Assembly (NCBI RefSeq): GCF_000702945.1
Contig: NZ_JNLE01000003.1
Span: 1,845,501-1,909,500, forward strand
Source: Clostridium sp. KNHs205
GTDB lineage: Bacteria; Bacillota; Clostridia; Lachnospirales; Lachnospiraceae
Reading direction: 5' to 3'
Length of the DNA stretch: 64,000 bases
The number at the start of each line of letters is the position of its first letter. The stretch's first letter is position 1. Below are positions 35,663 to 44,564 of this stretch, piece by piece. The notes beneath the pieces are model-generated. The model searched no databases, was not told the DNA's origin, and was given only the letters and a program-made list of their open reading frames with translations. Made by a program: the position numbers and the translations under genes.

Positions 35663-36025
35663 CTTACTACCTGTCCAAAAGTTCATAACCGATTAGATAT
35701 CAAAAAGAAAATAATCAGCCTTTATTAACATGGATCAGAAATAAAATACGAGCCATTTAGTCAATAGTAATACTATATGTATAAAAGTTACTAATTTACA
35801 GGAGGACAAAAGAATTGCTAACAAGAGTAAATAAAAAAATACCGGAAACAGTACAACCGTTTCCGATATTAGATATAAATTAGATTTCTCCATAATTACA
35901 TATTCTCTGTAAAAATCGTATTTTAGTTTACCATATAAGTCAAAGAATGGTTTTAAATATACTATCATCATATTAAAACTAATTACTTAGTCAGTAATGA
36001 ATTAACTATAAAAACTTCAGTTAAC
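35663..36025. other. intergenic region right of the IS repeat
   Basis: Contains the terminator at 35833-35872. A 78-codon minus-strand frame at 35735-35971 runs through that terminator and has no ribosome binding site, so it is not called. Confidence 0.5.
35833..35872 (-). terminator. intrinsic terminator on the minus strand
   Basis: CGGAAAC and GTTTCCG stem with flanking pairs, then seven T on the minus strand. It would end the Rieske/tocopherol-cyclase-like operon about 150 bases after its last stop. Confidence 0.65.
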
Positions 36026-36943
36026 TTATTGAGAATTCTGTACAGGTCTCTCTTCATAATCAGATACTGCCTCCATGCTGATATTCCTGCTTTTCAGATG
36101 AAATACTGTTTGGTCCTTCCATCTGAATTGAAAAGATCCTTCACATAGATGAGCTTCTTTGATGACACGACTCATCTTACCTTTCTTTGGTGCATTTAAG
36201 CTGTAGGAACTCATTGCTGGGTTATCCTTTATTTTAATCAGCATAAAATAATCACCTTGTCTTAGGATTATAAGTTCAGGTGTGGCTTTTAAAATACGGA
36301 CACCCAGATAGGTGGCAAGGCGGTATTCCCGGTCTCGGTAGTGTATGGCACAGATACAGCCGGTAAACTCAGTCCCCCATAACGGGATATGTGCAATGGA
36401 AAGAAATACAGAGCAGCTGTCCGTATTGAAATTATTGCACTGGAGCCATAGATAGGAACTGGGGAAGGAATGTCCCCAATCTTTTTCAATATAGCCAATT
36501 CCCTTGTTAAGGTTATAGGTCTTATTGTTTAATTGAAGACTGCCGGATAAATGATGATTCATACTGATGATCTCGTGTTTACATTCCATGAAAGGAAAGT
36601 ATCTGAAACAACCCATAATACTGTAAGCAATAGGTTTTGGATGGCGGTATAAAAGATTACCTTTTAACTTCAACTCCTCGTTATCGATATCCAGCATTAT
36701 ACCATCCTTTGTAAAGACATTCTTTCCTAAACGGATATAGCAGGCTTTTCTGTCCATATAACAATCATCTTGAGAATAATTGATACAGTAAGCATTCTTT
36801 CCTGCAATAACCTGCAGAAAGACACGTGTTTCACTGCCATACTCTCTGTTGATACCAGGAATGAATGCCAGTATTTCATCTCCTATCTGATGTTTAAAAT
36901 ACCAGCCTTCAAAGTATGGTTTCTGCTTCAGGAGATTCTTCAT
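36026..36943 (-). CDS. tocopherol-cyclase-like protein
   Basis: A 305-residue protein resembling the tocopherol cyclase family: KPYFEGWYFKHQ at the start and GYIEKDWGHSFPSSYLWLQCNNF in the middle. Bacterial members in anaerobes have no known substrate; tocopherol synthesis is not implied. The ATG at 36943 has AAGGAGGG upstream and lies inside the end of the preceding Rieske gene (35-base overlap), so the two are translationally coupled. The pair may act on one lipid or quinone-like compound (inference). Confidence 0.8.
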   Translation of the reverse strand: MKNLLKQKPYFEGWYFKHQIGDEILAFIPGINREYGSETRVFLQVIAGKNAYCINYSQDDCYMDRKACYIRLGKNVFTKDGIMLDIDNEELKLKGNLLYRHPKPIAYSIMGCFRYFPFMECKHEIISMNHHLSGSLQLNNKTYNLNKGIGYIEKDWGHSFPSSYLWLQCNNFNTDSCSVFLSIAHIPLWGTEFTGCICAIHYRDREYRLATYLGVRILKATPELIILRQGDYFMLIKIKDNPAMSSYSLNAPKKGKMSRVIKEAHLCEGSFQFRWKDQTVFHLKSRNISMEAVSDYEERPVQNSQ

Positions 36944-38402
36944 GAAATTCCCTCCTTGTAATGGAATTGTTAGAGGGTTCGTCAAATAACTGACCATCAT
37001 AATTAAAACGGGAGCCGTGGCAGGGGCAGTCCCAGGTCTGCTCTTCTTCATTCCATTCCAGCTGGCATCCCAGATGGGGACACATGGGGTCCACGGCAAA
37101 CAGCTGGTTATTCTTATCTTTATATACGCCGACCTTCTCGCCCTCCAGCTCTATAACCCGGCCGGTACCCTCTTCGATTGCAGAAAGACTGGAAGGGACA
37201 GGTTTTAATTTCTTTAAGACCAGTCCCACAGCACTGTGTCCGGTTTCGTTAAGAAGGCTGGTTATGGAAGCAGTCAGTTTAAACCGCTGAGGAGTAAAGA
37301 CCTCTTCATAGGGATTTTCTTTTCCCGTAATCATATCGCTGATTAACTCTGCAGCCACCATTGCTGTGGTCATACCCCATTTATGAAAACCTGTTGCCAC
37401 ATACCAATTAGGTGTCTGATCCGAAAATTTACCGATATAAGGAATTCCGTCAAGAGTCTGACAATCCTGAGCTGACCAGAAGTATTTCTCCTCAGCCTCG
37501 GGAAAATGCTCCCTGGCAAAGCTCCTTAAGGCCTCATACTGACCGCCGGTTTTATTTTCACCGGTTCTGTGACCGCTGCCGCCAAGTATTAAGAAATCCT
37601 CATAACGACGGAAGGAGTACCCGCTTTTTTTATCCTCCTTATAGGTTCCGTCCAGTGGGTAGGGAGTCTTAAGGCCAAGGCAATAAGAACGTTCCTGATG
37701 CATTCTGGCAAAGTAGTATCCTGGGGTAATCAGGAAGGGATAATGTGAAGTCATTATAATATGTTTGGCTTTTATTTTTCCGTTAAGAGTAGTTACAGTA
37801 TCCTTATCAATTCCTATGACTCTGGATTTTACATATATAGTAAGCGGTTTTTCTATAGTCTGGAGGAACTTAAGAGGATGAAACTGTGCCTGTTCCGGGA
37901 ATTTCACAGCACCTTTTACCGGAAAGGGCAGAGTGGTTTTATCTGTATATTCTGCCGGGATGCCACAGGCAGCTGCAGCCTTTACCTCTTTCTCGAGGGA
38001 AGAAATATCTCCAGTGGAATATACATAAGCCGGGAGCCTGCTAAAGTTACAGGAGATGGAATTCTCTTTTATTAAATTATCATATTTCGTTATGGCTTCT
38101 TCATTTGCTTTGGCATAAAGAGAAGCTTTTTCCTCACCAAAATCTTTTATCAGCTGATCATACATAAGTCCATGAAAAGATGTGATTTTAGCGGTTGTAT
38201 TTCTTGTCTGCCCCGAGGCGGTTTCATTTGCCTCTAGAATAATGCAGTCAACACCCTTTTGCTTTAAGAGAAAACCGGTGAGTAAGCCCGTTATGCCACC
38301 ACCTATTATAACTGTATCGACACTGGCTTCTCCCTGCCATTGTTCTCTGGCTTCAAAAGAAACATCTTTTTCCCATATTGAAGTAAAGCGATTACTTGGC
38401 AT
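36909..38402 (-). CDS. FAD-dependent oxidoreductase with C-terminal Rieske domain
   Basis: A 497-residue flavoprotein of the DAO type. The N-terminal FAD motif is VIIGGGITGLLTGFLL and the catalytic core spans roughly residues 30-370. The C-terminal Rieske [2Fe-2S] domain has CPHLGC and CPCHGSRF. An ATG at 38429 has no site; AAAGGA fits the ATG at 38402 (MPSNRF). Electron flow from the flavin to the Rieske cluster is expected. The substrate is unknown. It overlaps the tocopherol-cyclase-like gene. Confidence 0.92.
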   Translation of the reverse strand: MPSNRFTSIWEKDVSFEAREQWQGEASVDTVIIGGGITGLLTGFLLKQKGVDCIILEANETASGQTRNTTAKITSFHGLMYDQLIKDFGEEKASLYAKANEEAITKYDNLIKENSISCNFSRLPAYVYSTGDISSLEKEVKAAAACGIPAEYTDKTTLPFPVKGAVKFPEQAQFHPLKFLQTIEKPLTIYVKSRVIGIDKDTVTTLNGKIKAKHIIMTSHYPFLITPGYYFARMHQERSYCLGLKTPYPLDGTYKEDKKSGYSFRRYEDFLILGGSGHRTGENKTGGQYEALRSFAREHFPEAEEKYFWSAQDCQTLDGIPYIGKFSDQTPNWYVATGFHKWGMTTAMVAAELISDMITGKENPYEEVFTPQRFKLTASITSLLNETGHSAVGLVLKKLKPVPSSLSAIEEGTGRVIELEGEKVGVYKDKNNQLFAVDPMCPHLGCQLEWNEEEQTWDCPCHGSRFNYDGQLFDEPSNNSITRREFHEESPEAETIL

Positions 38403-38529
38403 ATTTCTGTCCTTTCTGTGATAAACCATTATTAGGATAGGTTTTCCTTTTCTGTGAAGTTTTAAACATATGAGAATTTTCTTATAAGAATTACAGGCAT
38501 TATATCTTTATTTCTGTTTTGTCCTGACG

Positions 38530-38564
38530 CAAAAAATCCCTGCAGAATGCTTCATCTGCAGGGA
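38530..38564 (-). terminator. intrinsic terminator after DUF3887 lipoprotein gene
   Basis: TCCCTGCAG and CTGCAGGGA arms, followed on the minus strand by a T6 tract. Confidence 0.85.
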
Positions 38565-38595
38565 AGGAGAATAGGGTTAAATTTTGTAATTATAT

Positions 38596-39009
38596 TTATT
38601 TCATATACAAACCGATTAATTCCATATCTGTGTTAAAGCTGATGGTAAAAGTTATGCTCTGCTCCTCATATTTGGCAACTACAACTGCTACGGCACTGTC
38701 TTCTTTTGTAGCTTTGATCTTCTGACCTAAAACCGCTATGTTTTTGTATTCTTTAAACTCACCGGCATTGCTATAGGTATTCTCAACAGCGTCCTTTAAG
38801 ACATCAGCTGACAGCTGTTCTTGCAGGTCTTCCTGACACATTTGGCTGACCTTGTCATATTCGGCATTGTTCAAATATTCTATTACCTGTTTTGCTGATT
38901 TTTCTACGGTCTCTTTATCAAAAGCATCTGATAACTTACCGGAGGAACAGCCTCCGAGTAAAACAGTAGCAAAGAGCGATATAAATAATACAGATACTAA
39001 TTTTTTCAT
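38596..39009 (-). CDS. DUF3887-type lipoprotein
   Basis: A 137-residue exported lipoprotein with signal MKKLVSVLFISLFATVLLGG and the lipobox cysteine at residue 21 (LLGGCSS). The mature part has VEKSAKQVIEYLNNAEYDKVSQMC and a second half with AVVVAKYEEQSITFTISFN, as in DUF3887 proteins with an NTF2-like fold. GAGG fits the ATG at 39009 rather than the one at 39021. Single gene with its own terminator; role unknown. Confidence 0.8.
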   Translation of the reverse strand: MKKLVSVLFISLFATVLLGGCSSGKLSDAFDKETVEKSAKQVIEYLNNAEYDKVSQMCQEDLQEQLSADVLKDAVENTYSNAGEFKEYKNIAVLGQKIKATKEDSAVAVVVAKYEEQSITFTISFNTDMELIGLYMK

Positions 39010-39231
39010 TCTATTCCTCATTTCTGCGTGTAAACGCTTATTTTAATCTAAGTATCAACTGTGTTCCCTGGTAAAGGAATAATCAGGAATGTGAAAACCG
39101 ATATTTAGACCTTTAACATACTCACATTCATAAGCAGCTTTCAGATAATCTGCCGTAAGTAGGCGCTATAAATACAGGGCAGTTCTGACCGTTTTCTATT
39201 TTTCATGGCTATAAGTAATTACCAGTAGTTT

Positions 39232-39969
39232 TTATCCATTCTTTGTTCTGTGACTAAAAAGGCGAAGCCCGAAGAGCAACACGAGAAAGGATACAACCAT
39301 AATATAAACTTCAAGGCCTGCAACACTTATGGAAAAGGCTGCCGGCAGAATTACCAGCATACTGTCTAAGAGACCATGGAGCAGAATTGCCAGTAGAGTA
39401 TATCTTCCGGATTTTTGTACCCTTATGCCATGCAGCACTACTAAAGTGGCACCGGTATGAAAGGCTATTGCAAAAATTCTTTCAATACCGCCCAGCAATA
39501 AGGAAAAATAACTGCTTTCAGAAAGGTTAAGGTATCCTAAAGGATAGAGAAACATGGCTGCTAAATTGTTGATACCCACCAGTAAGATTGCTTCAATTCC
39601 TCCATGTCCAAGTCCAAAGGATAAACCGTCCCAAAGTCGGGTGCCGCCTTTCAGGAATTTCTTAAGGAAAAGAAGTCTTGCAGTTTCTTCAAATACTCCG
39701 GCTGTCAGTCCAAGGAAGATACCATATGCGTAAGGCTGTGTCTGAAGCATAAGAAACCATTGGAAATTTGGCAGTACATATTGAAGCAAAGGGATACGTA
39801 GTAACATCTGGCTGATTACAAAAGCAGTCATACCAAGGAGAAAAGGTTTCAACATACGATCAGCTTTCTTACGCAGCAGCAGGAATCCCGCAAGGGGGAT
39901 ACCAAAACACAGTAAAACATCAAAGCCCAAGCATAATTCTTGTAATAAAATATTGCTCTCCCCACTCAT
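39232..39969 (-). CDS. YhfC-family intramembrane glutamic protease-like protein
   Basis: A 245-residue membrane protein with about seven helices. The YhfC motifs GVFEETARLLFLKK near residue 95 and FGLGHGGIEAILL near 118 contain the conserved Glu and His residues. AAGGAG fits the ATG at 39969. The gene overlaps the end of the sensor kinase gene by 50 bases, so it belongs to the same operon. A role in releasing or sensing a peptide for that two-component system is plausible but unproven. Confidence 0.85.
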   Translation of the reverse strand: MSGESNILLQELCLGFDVLLCFGIPLAGFLLLRKKADRMLKPFLLGMTAFVISQMLLRIPLLQYVLPNFQWFLMLQTQPYAYGIFLGLTAGVFEETARLLFLKKFLKGGTRLWDGLSFGLGHGGIEAILLVGINNLAAMFLYPLGYLNLSESSYFSLLLGGIERIFAIAFHTGATLVVLHGIRVQKSGRYTLLAILLHGLLDSMLVILPAAFSISVAGLEVYIMVVSFLVLLFGLRLFSHRTKNG

Positions 39970-41209
39970 ACTGAACATCTCCTTTATAATTTGCTATTAC
40001 CCGTTCCACGTTCTTAAGTCCCAAACCCTCATGAGAGAGTTTCGTTGACAGAAAACCCCTACTAGTCTTAACAGGTTCCTTTAACATGGAATTTTTCAGG
40101 TTAATGGATATAAAATCATGTATCATGACAACACGAAGAATAATTCGTTTATCCTGGCTGTCTGATGCAGCTTCAATGGCATTGTCCAGTATATTGGCAA
40201 ATAACGTGGTAATATCCACCTCCCGGATAAAGCTTAAATCCACCTCTGAGATCTTGATATCAGCCTCAATGTCATGAGCCTGCATAATCTGCACCTTGTC
40301 GTTAAGTATAATATTTAGGATTTTACAGCTGGTGTAATATTTCTGTCCCAGCTGATTGAGTATGTCATGAACATCTTTGGTGTATTGGCAGCCTATGAAA
40401 TTCTGCTGTTCCTCGTACAGATGCTCCATAGCCAGAATATGATTTCTGATATCATGGACAAGCTTTCTGGTATTGTCATATTTCTGTTCCAGACTTTCAT
40501 AATAACGGGAATGTATTACCTGCTGCTGTACATAAAGATTTAATTCATTTTCCAAATGCGTATTCTGGGTAATGATGTCAAATACACTGGTAAAGTATAT
40601 ATTAAGTCCAATCAGAAGAGCTATATTGATCTCAAAAAGAAGGATGGAGCCTTCTGATGGATAGACCTGCATGAAATACATCATACTGAACAAATTAATG
40701 ATACTAAAAACGGGAAGAAGGAAGGAGTTGAGCATCTGCCTTCTGGTAATCTGTTCTTTCTGCCTTCTGCGTATAACATTCACCAGTATTTTTAACACAA
40801 TAAATTCCACAAAACGTATGGTAATGATAAGTACCATATAATAGGCTGTTTCATTGATAAAATAAATAATTCCCGCCTGAAACATTAGCTGCAGGAGTAA
40901 AATGGAAAGAATGTCTGTCAGATAAAAGGCAACAACAAGGCCTGTATAATACACGATATATAATCGCAGGTTATTGTAAAGATAGTGGCCTATTACTGGA
41001 ATAAACAGCAATGCAATAAGGTTGACCAGTCCGTTACCTGTAAATGAAAGCAGGAGAGTTATTAACATATATACAGTCAGTATAAGGTTTTTCTTAGATG
41101 CAGTGACGGTTATATTAGTACCGATGCTTTTCATACCATTGAAGATAGAGGTAAGTATGAAAACACTTCCAAGCAGGGGGAGGACAAAATATAGCAATGT
41201 TTCGATCAT
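39920..41209 (-). CDS. GHKL-type sensor histidine kinase (AgrC/ComD-like)
   Basis: A 429-residue peptide-receptor-type kinase. The N-terminal 200 residues form six to seven membrane helices. A coiled region leads to the phospho-acceptor KLVHDIRNHILAMEHL near residue 250. The GHKL ATPase has ILDNAIEAA and GLGLKNVERVI. The start overlaps the regulator stop (ATGA). The architecture is that of quorum-sensing receptors such as AgrC. No AgrB or obvious AgrD lies nearby; a YhfC protease follows instead. Confidence 0.9.
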   Translation of the reverse strand: MIETLLYFVLPLLGSVFILTSIFNGMKSIGTNITVTASKKNLILTVYMLITLLLSFTGNGLVNLIALLFIPVIGHYLYNNLRLYIVYYTGLVVAFYLTDILSILLLQLMFQAGIIYFINETAYYMVLIITIRFVEFIVLKILVNVIRRRQKEQITRRQMLNSFLLPVFSIINLFSMMYFMQVYPSEGSILLFEINIALLIGLNIYFTSVFDIITQNTHLENELNLYVQQQVIHSRYYESLEQKYDNTRKLVHDIRNHILAMEHLYEEQQNFIGCQYTKDVHDILNQLGQKYYTSCKILNIILNDKVQIMQAHDIEADIKISEVDLSFIREVDITTLFANILDNAIEAASDSQDKRIILRVVMIHDFISINLKNSMLKEPVKTSRGFLSTKLSHEGLGLKNVERVIANYKGDVQYEWGEQYFITRIMLGL

Positions 41210-41916
41210 AAGCGTAATCCCATTCCTTCCGACAGATAATGATTGAGTGCCTTGCGAAATTCCATGGACTTTTTCTGTGAAAGAGGAATCGTAAGCCCGT
41301 TTGACAGATAGATATCATATCCTTTGATGCTCTTAACCGAATAAAGATTAACCACAAAACTCTTATGGGGCATAAAAAACCCTTTATCCTGTAATTCCAG
41401 CGCAAGTTCCGTAATCTTACGATTCAGTATATGTGTTCCCTTGGCTGACCTTAAGTACACCTTTCGGTTCAGATATTCGAAAAATAATATATCCTTCGGG
41501 TTAATACGTATAATTCCGTCAATGGTATGAAATTCCAGCAGCGTATCTGCAGGCAGCAGCATGTATTCAAAGGCTTCATCCAGCTGCCTGTATAACTCCT
41601 CACGTTTCAGGGGTTTCAGAAGATAGGCAAAAGCATGTACTGCAAAGGCAAATACTGTATAATCACTGTAATTGGTTACATAGATTAATTTGACCTTTTT
41701 GTTCCTTTGCCGTATCAGCTGTGCAGTTTCTATACCGTTTAACTTCAGCATATCGATATCTAACAGAATAATTTCATATTCCAGGGTACTATTAAGAAGG
41801 GACTCTCCGCTGGTAAAGACCTCAATCTGCAGTTCTCTCCCCGGATACTCCTTTAATAACCTTTTCGTATGCTGCAGTACAGTTATTTCATCATCACAGA
41901 TTGCTATACTAATCAT
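41206..41916 (-). CDS. LytTR-family response regulator
   Basis: A 236-residue regulator. The receiver domain has Asp8/Asp9, phospho-acceptor Asp53 (ILLDIDM) and the Lys in LLKPLKREEL. The C-terminal LytTR DNA-binding domain has the typical FHTIDGIIRINPKDILFFEYLNRKVYLRS and FFMPHKSFVVNLYSVKSI. It is the first gene of the regulator-kinase-protease operon. Direct repeats of LytTR spacing lie just upstream of its promoter, suggesting autoactivation. Confidence 0.93.
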   Translation of the reverse strand: MISIAICDDEITVLQHTKRLLKEYPGRELQIEVFTSGESLLNSTLEYEIILLDIDMLKLNGIETAQLIRQRNKKVKLIYVTNYSDYTVFAFAVHAFAYLLKPLKREELYRQLDEAFEYMLLPADTLLEFHTIDGIIRINPKDILFFEYLNRKVYLRSAKGTHILNRKITELALELQDKGFFMPHKSFVVNLYSVKSIKGYDIYLSNGLTIPLSQKKSMEFRKALNHYLSEGMGLRL

Positions 41917-41957
41917 GTACTTCTTAAATATCCTTTCTTTACAGGCGCCATAATCAC

Positions 41958-41985
41958 ATTATAGGTACCTGCCATAAAATTGCAA
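41958..41985 (-). promoter_or_regulatory. promoter of the LytTR-kinase-YhfC operon
   Basis: On the minus strand, TTGCAA (41985-41980), 16 bases, TATAAT (41963-41958). The weak -35 fits an activator-dependent promoter. Confidence 0.6.
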
Positions 41986-41993
41986 TACATCTG

Positions 41994-42024
41994 GTCTAAG
42001 GTATGGCGTTTTCAGTCTAAGGTA
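41994..42024 (-). promoter_or_regulatory. direct repeats, probable LytTR binding site
   Basis: TACCTTAGAC occurs twice on the minus strand (42003-41994 and 42024-42015), exactly 21 bases apart and immediately upstream of the -35 box. Known LytTR sites are paired 9-base direct repeats with 12-13-base gaps, which matches. Confidence 0.65.
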
Positions 42025-42086
42025 AGCTTAAATCATGGTTTCACTTATTTTACCATTTGAGACCATAAAATACAAATCACAGGAAA

Positions 42087-42115
42087 TTGACATTGTTAAA
42101 GGAATCTTGTATAGT
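42087..42115 (+). promoter_or_regulatory. sigma-A-type promoter for TSUP gene
   Basis: TTGACA at 42087-42092, 17 bases, TATAGT at 42110-42115. Confidence 0.7.
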
Positions 42116-42147
42116 TTAGAATATCACTTGAAAGTCAGGTACACACT

Positions 42148-42903
42148 ATGGATATTAACTTAATAACCTTTTTGATTGTCTGTCCGCTGGTATTCCTGGC
42201 AGGAGTTATTGATTCCATTGCCGGAGGAGGAGGTCTTATCTCATTACCAGCTTATCTAATCGCAGGAATTCCACCCCATTATGCACTGGGAACCAATAAA
42301 CTATCCTCCTGTATCGGAACTTTTGCTTCAACAGCAAGATACATAAAGAATAAATCCGTCAATTACCGAATAGGAGCAGTATCAGTAATTCTTGCACTGG
42401 CAGGTTCTTTTCTTGGTGCTAACCTTGCGCTTATGGTAAGCGAGAGTGTTATTAAGAACCTGCTGCTGTTTGTACTTCCTTTTACGGCTTTTTTTGTGCT
42501 TAAGAATAAGAAAACTGACGATAACAGAGCACCCTTATCCGATAAGCTGACCTTTCTGATAGCCTGTATGGCTTCCTTTGTGATAGCTGTTTATGATGGC
42601 TTCTACGGACCCGGAACAGGAACCTTCCTCATATTGTGCTATACGGTTTTTGCCAGAATGGATATTAAGACGGCCTCCGGTAATACGAAGATCGTGAATC
42701 TTTCTTCTAATATTGCGGCAGTTATAACTTTTCTGCTACATGGCAAGGTGATATTCCTCTTAGGCCTTACGGCTGCAATCTTTAGCATAGCAGGCCATTA
42801 TATCGGTTCAGGACTTGTACTGAAGAAGGGTTATAAAATTGTAAAGCCAGTTATGCTGCTGGTTCTGGCACTGCTGTTCCTGACTATATTAACTGAAAGA
42901 TAA
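42148..42903 (+). CDS. TSUP-family (TauE/SafE) anion transporter
   Basis: A 251-residue membrane protein with about eight helices. The two related halves each carry a signature: GVIDSIAGGGGLISLPA near residue 19 and VYDGFYGPGTGTFL near 146. The family exports sulfite, sulfoacetate or related anions; the substrate is not predictable here. The ribosome binding site is weak. Single gene with consensus promoter and terminator. Confidence 0.9.
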   Translation: MDINLITFLIVCPLVFLAGVIDSIAGGGGLISLPAYLIAGIPPHYALGTNKLSSCIGTFASTARYIKNKSVNYRIGAVSVILALAGSFLGANLALMVSESVIKNLLLFVLPFTAFFVLKNKKTDDNRAPLSDKLTFLIACMASFVIAVYDGFYGPGTGTFLILCYTVFARMDIKTASGNTKIVNLSSNIAAVITFLLHGKVIFLLGLTAAIFSIAGHYIGSGLVLKKGYKIVKPVMLLVLALLFLTILTER

Positions 42904-42918
42904 TAGATCCTTTACAAG

Positions 42919-42947
42919 GGCTCTTGCAAAAGCAAGAGTCTTTTTTG
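42919..42947 (+). terminator. intrinsic terminator after TSUP gene
   Basis: GGCTCTTGC and GCAAGAGTC arms (one G-U pair), AAAA loop, then TTTTTTG. Confidence 0.85.
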
Positions 42948-43064
42948 ATAATTTCTATTAATAGATTTTTGTGACTTGTAAATTGCAGTAAATAGTATAA
43001 AATATATTTAAAGTTAGAAGTGACAAACATTTATGCGTTAAGACGCACACAGACAGGAGTCAAA

Positions 43065-43490
43065 ATGAAATATAATCCGATTAACTTACTATTTATTATC
43101 CTTGGCTTTTTGGCTATGGGGCTTGGATTTATCGGCATCCTTCTTCCGGTACTTCCGACTACACCGTTTCTATTGCTGGCATCCTTTTGCTTTGCCAAGG
43201 GTTCTAAAAGATTTCACCAGTGGTTCTGTTCTACGAAGCTTTATAAAAAGCACCTGGATAGTTTTCTAAAGAACAGGGCAATGACCCTGAAAACCAAATT
43301 TTCCATACTGATACCGGCATCTTTCATGCTGATTTTAGCTTTCTATTTTATACCTGTTATATATGGGCGTATAGTTATTGCTATGGTTTTCGTATTTAAG
43401 TATATCTATTTTTTTACCCGTATAAGAACCATACCAGCCCAGGAAAACATAAACAGGGCAGCAGGGCTTGAGCAGGATACAGAGCTTTGA
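43065..43490 (+). CDS. YbaN/DUF454 membrane protein
   Basis: A 141-residue protein with the DUF454 pattern: GFIGILLPVLPTTPFLLLASFCFAKGSKRFHQWF near residue 22, then RAMTLKTK and two C-terminal helices. Four helices are expected. AGGAG fits the ATG at 43065; a longer frame from 43020 lacks a site. Function unknown. It converges with the YitT gene. Confidence 0.88.
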   Translation: MKYNPINLLFIILGFLAMGLGFIGILLPVLPTTPFLLLASFCFAKGSKRFHQWFCSTKLYKKHLDSFLKNRAMTLKTKFSILIPASFMLILAFYFIPVIYGRIVIAMVFVFKYIYFFTRIRTIPAQENINRAAGLEQDTEL

Positions 43491-43510
43491 TTATTAAAAA
43501 TGAAAGAGGA

Positions 43511-43732
43511 CTATTCGATATTATGATAAACAAAAGACTGATCAATACAGTTGAGGATTGAGGTAGTTTTTTCGATGTAAGACAAGCTGCCGATTTCGTT
43601 AAAATAATCGTACAGTAATTGTACGCTTTCTGTAAACAAAATTGGCAGCTTGTTAATTGTCTGCATATTTTTATAACCATGGAAAGAATCAGCTAGCTTA
43701 TTAAGCCCGGAAGCCACGGCCAACGATTTCAC
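43511..43732 (-). pseudogene. doubtful short frame after YitT gene, possible remnant
   Basis: A 73-codon frame (GTG start) overlapping the YitT stop. The part LPILFTESVQLLYDYFNEIGSLSYIEKTTSILN looks protein-like. There is no ribosome binding site, and the frame ends abruptly before the YbaN gene. It may be a truncated gene fragment; it may also be chance. Confidence 0.2.
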
Positions 43733-44564
43733 TGGTATTGGTTATCAAGATAAAGGCATCGGGTTCAGTTTCTTTGATGAAGCGCCTCAGCTGTACTGCC
43801 TGGCTGCGGTTCATAACGGCAAAGATTATCTTTTTCTCCTGATTACTGAAGGCTCCTTTGGCATCGCTGATGGTAGCGCTGCGGTGAAGCGTATTTAGAA
43901 TAAATTCCGAAATAGGTTTAGGATCTTTGCATATAATCGTCAGGTATTTATGAAGATTCAGGTTCTCAATAATGGTATCTACCATAGTTGATTTCACTAA
44001 TAGACCCAGCAGGGATAATAAGCCTGTTGTGATGTCAAAGATCAGGAAGGAAGCCAGTGTCAGGAACAGATCCGTAATAAAAAGTGATCTTCCGATATCA
44101 ATATTTGAGTATTTTTTAAGTATCATGGCAACAACGTCCGTACCGCCGGTAGAAGCTCCAATATTAAAGAGAATAGCGGCACCAACTGCCGGTAACAGAA
44201 CGGCAAATGCCAGTTCTAACATGGGTTCACTGGTTAAGGGACCCTTTAAGGGGAAGAGATATTCTAATAAACTCAAAGAAGCAGACATCAAGATGCTTCC
44301 GTAAGCAGTTTTATTGCCAAAGCTCCTGCCTATTACCAAATATCCTACAACCAGCAGAATCATATTAATTACAAATACAACGGTACTGGTGCTGATCTTT
44401 GGCCCTAAGAGGCTGCTTAATAAAATGGCTAAACCTGTAACACCGCCAATGGAAAAATTATTGGGAAATTTAAAGAAATAAACACCCAAAACCACCAATT
44501 CCACACCTGCCGATATCAGCAGATATTCTTTTAAATTGTCAACGAGTTTCTTTTTTAGTTCCAC
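43701..44564 (-). CDS. YitT-family membrane protein with DUF2179 domain
   Basis: A 287-residue protein with five to six N-terminal helices (FSIGGVTGLAILLSSLLG, GGTDVVAMILKKYSN) and a C-terminal soluble DUF2179 domain (residues about 215-285, with FAVMNRSQAVQLRRFIKETEPDAFILITNTSEIVGRGF). The GTG at 44564 has AAGGAGG five bases upstream; the frame is open further but unsupported. A transport role is suspected for the family, but no substrate is known. Confidence 0.88.
   Translation of the reverse strand: MELKKKLVDNLKEYLLISAGVELVVLGVYFFKFPNNFSIGGVTGLAILLSSLLGPKISTSTVVFVINMILLVVGYLVIGRSFGNKTAYGSILMSASLSLLEYLFPLKGPLTSEPMLELAFAVLLPAVGAAILFNIGASTGGTDVVAMILKKYSNIDIGRSLFITDLFLTLASFLIFDITTGLLSLLGLLVKSTMVDTIIENLNLHKYLTIICKDPKPISEFILNTLHRSATISDAKGAFSNQEKKIIFAVMNRSQAVQLRRFIKETEPDAFILITNTSEIVGRGFRA

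Noticed and set aside
35735..35971. 78-codon minus-strand frame right of the IS
   Set aside because: It crosses a clear minus-strand terminator, has no ribosome binding site, and its hydrophobic stretch comes from T-rich sequence.
39141..39206. 21-residue peptide frame after the YhfC gene, considered as a pheromone precursor
   Set aside because: It contains one Cys and follows the operon, but it lacks a ribosome binding site and any AgrD-like layout.
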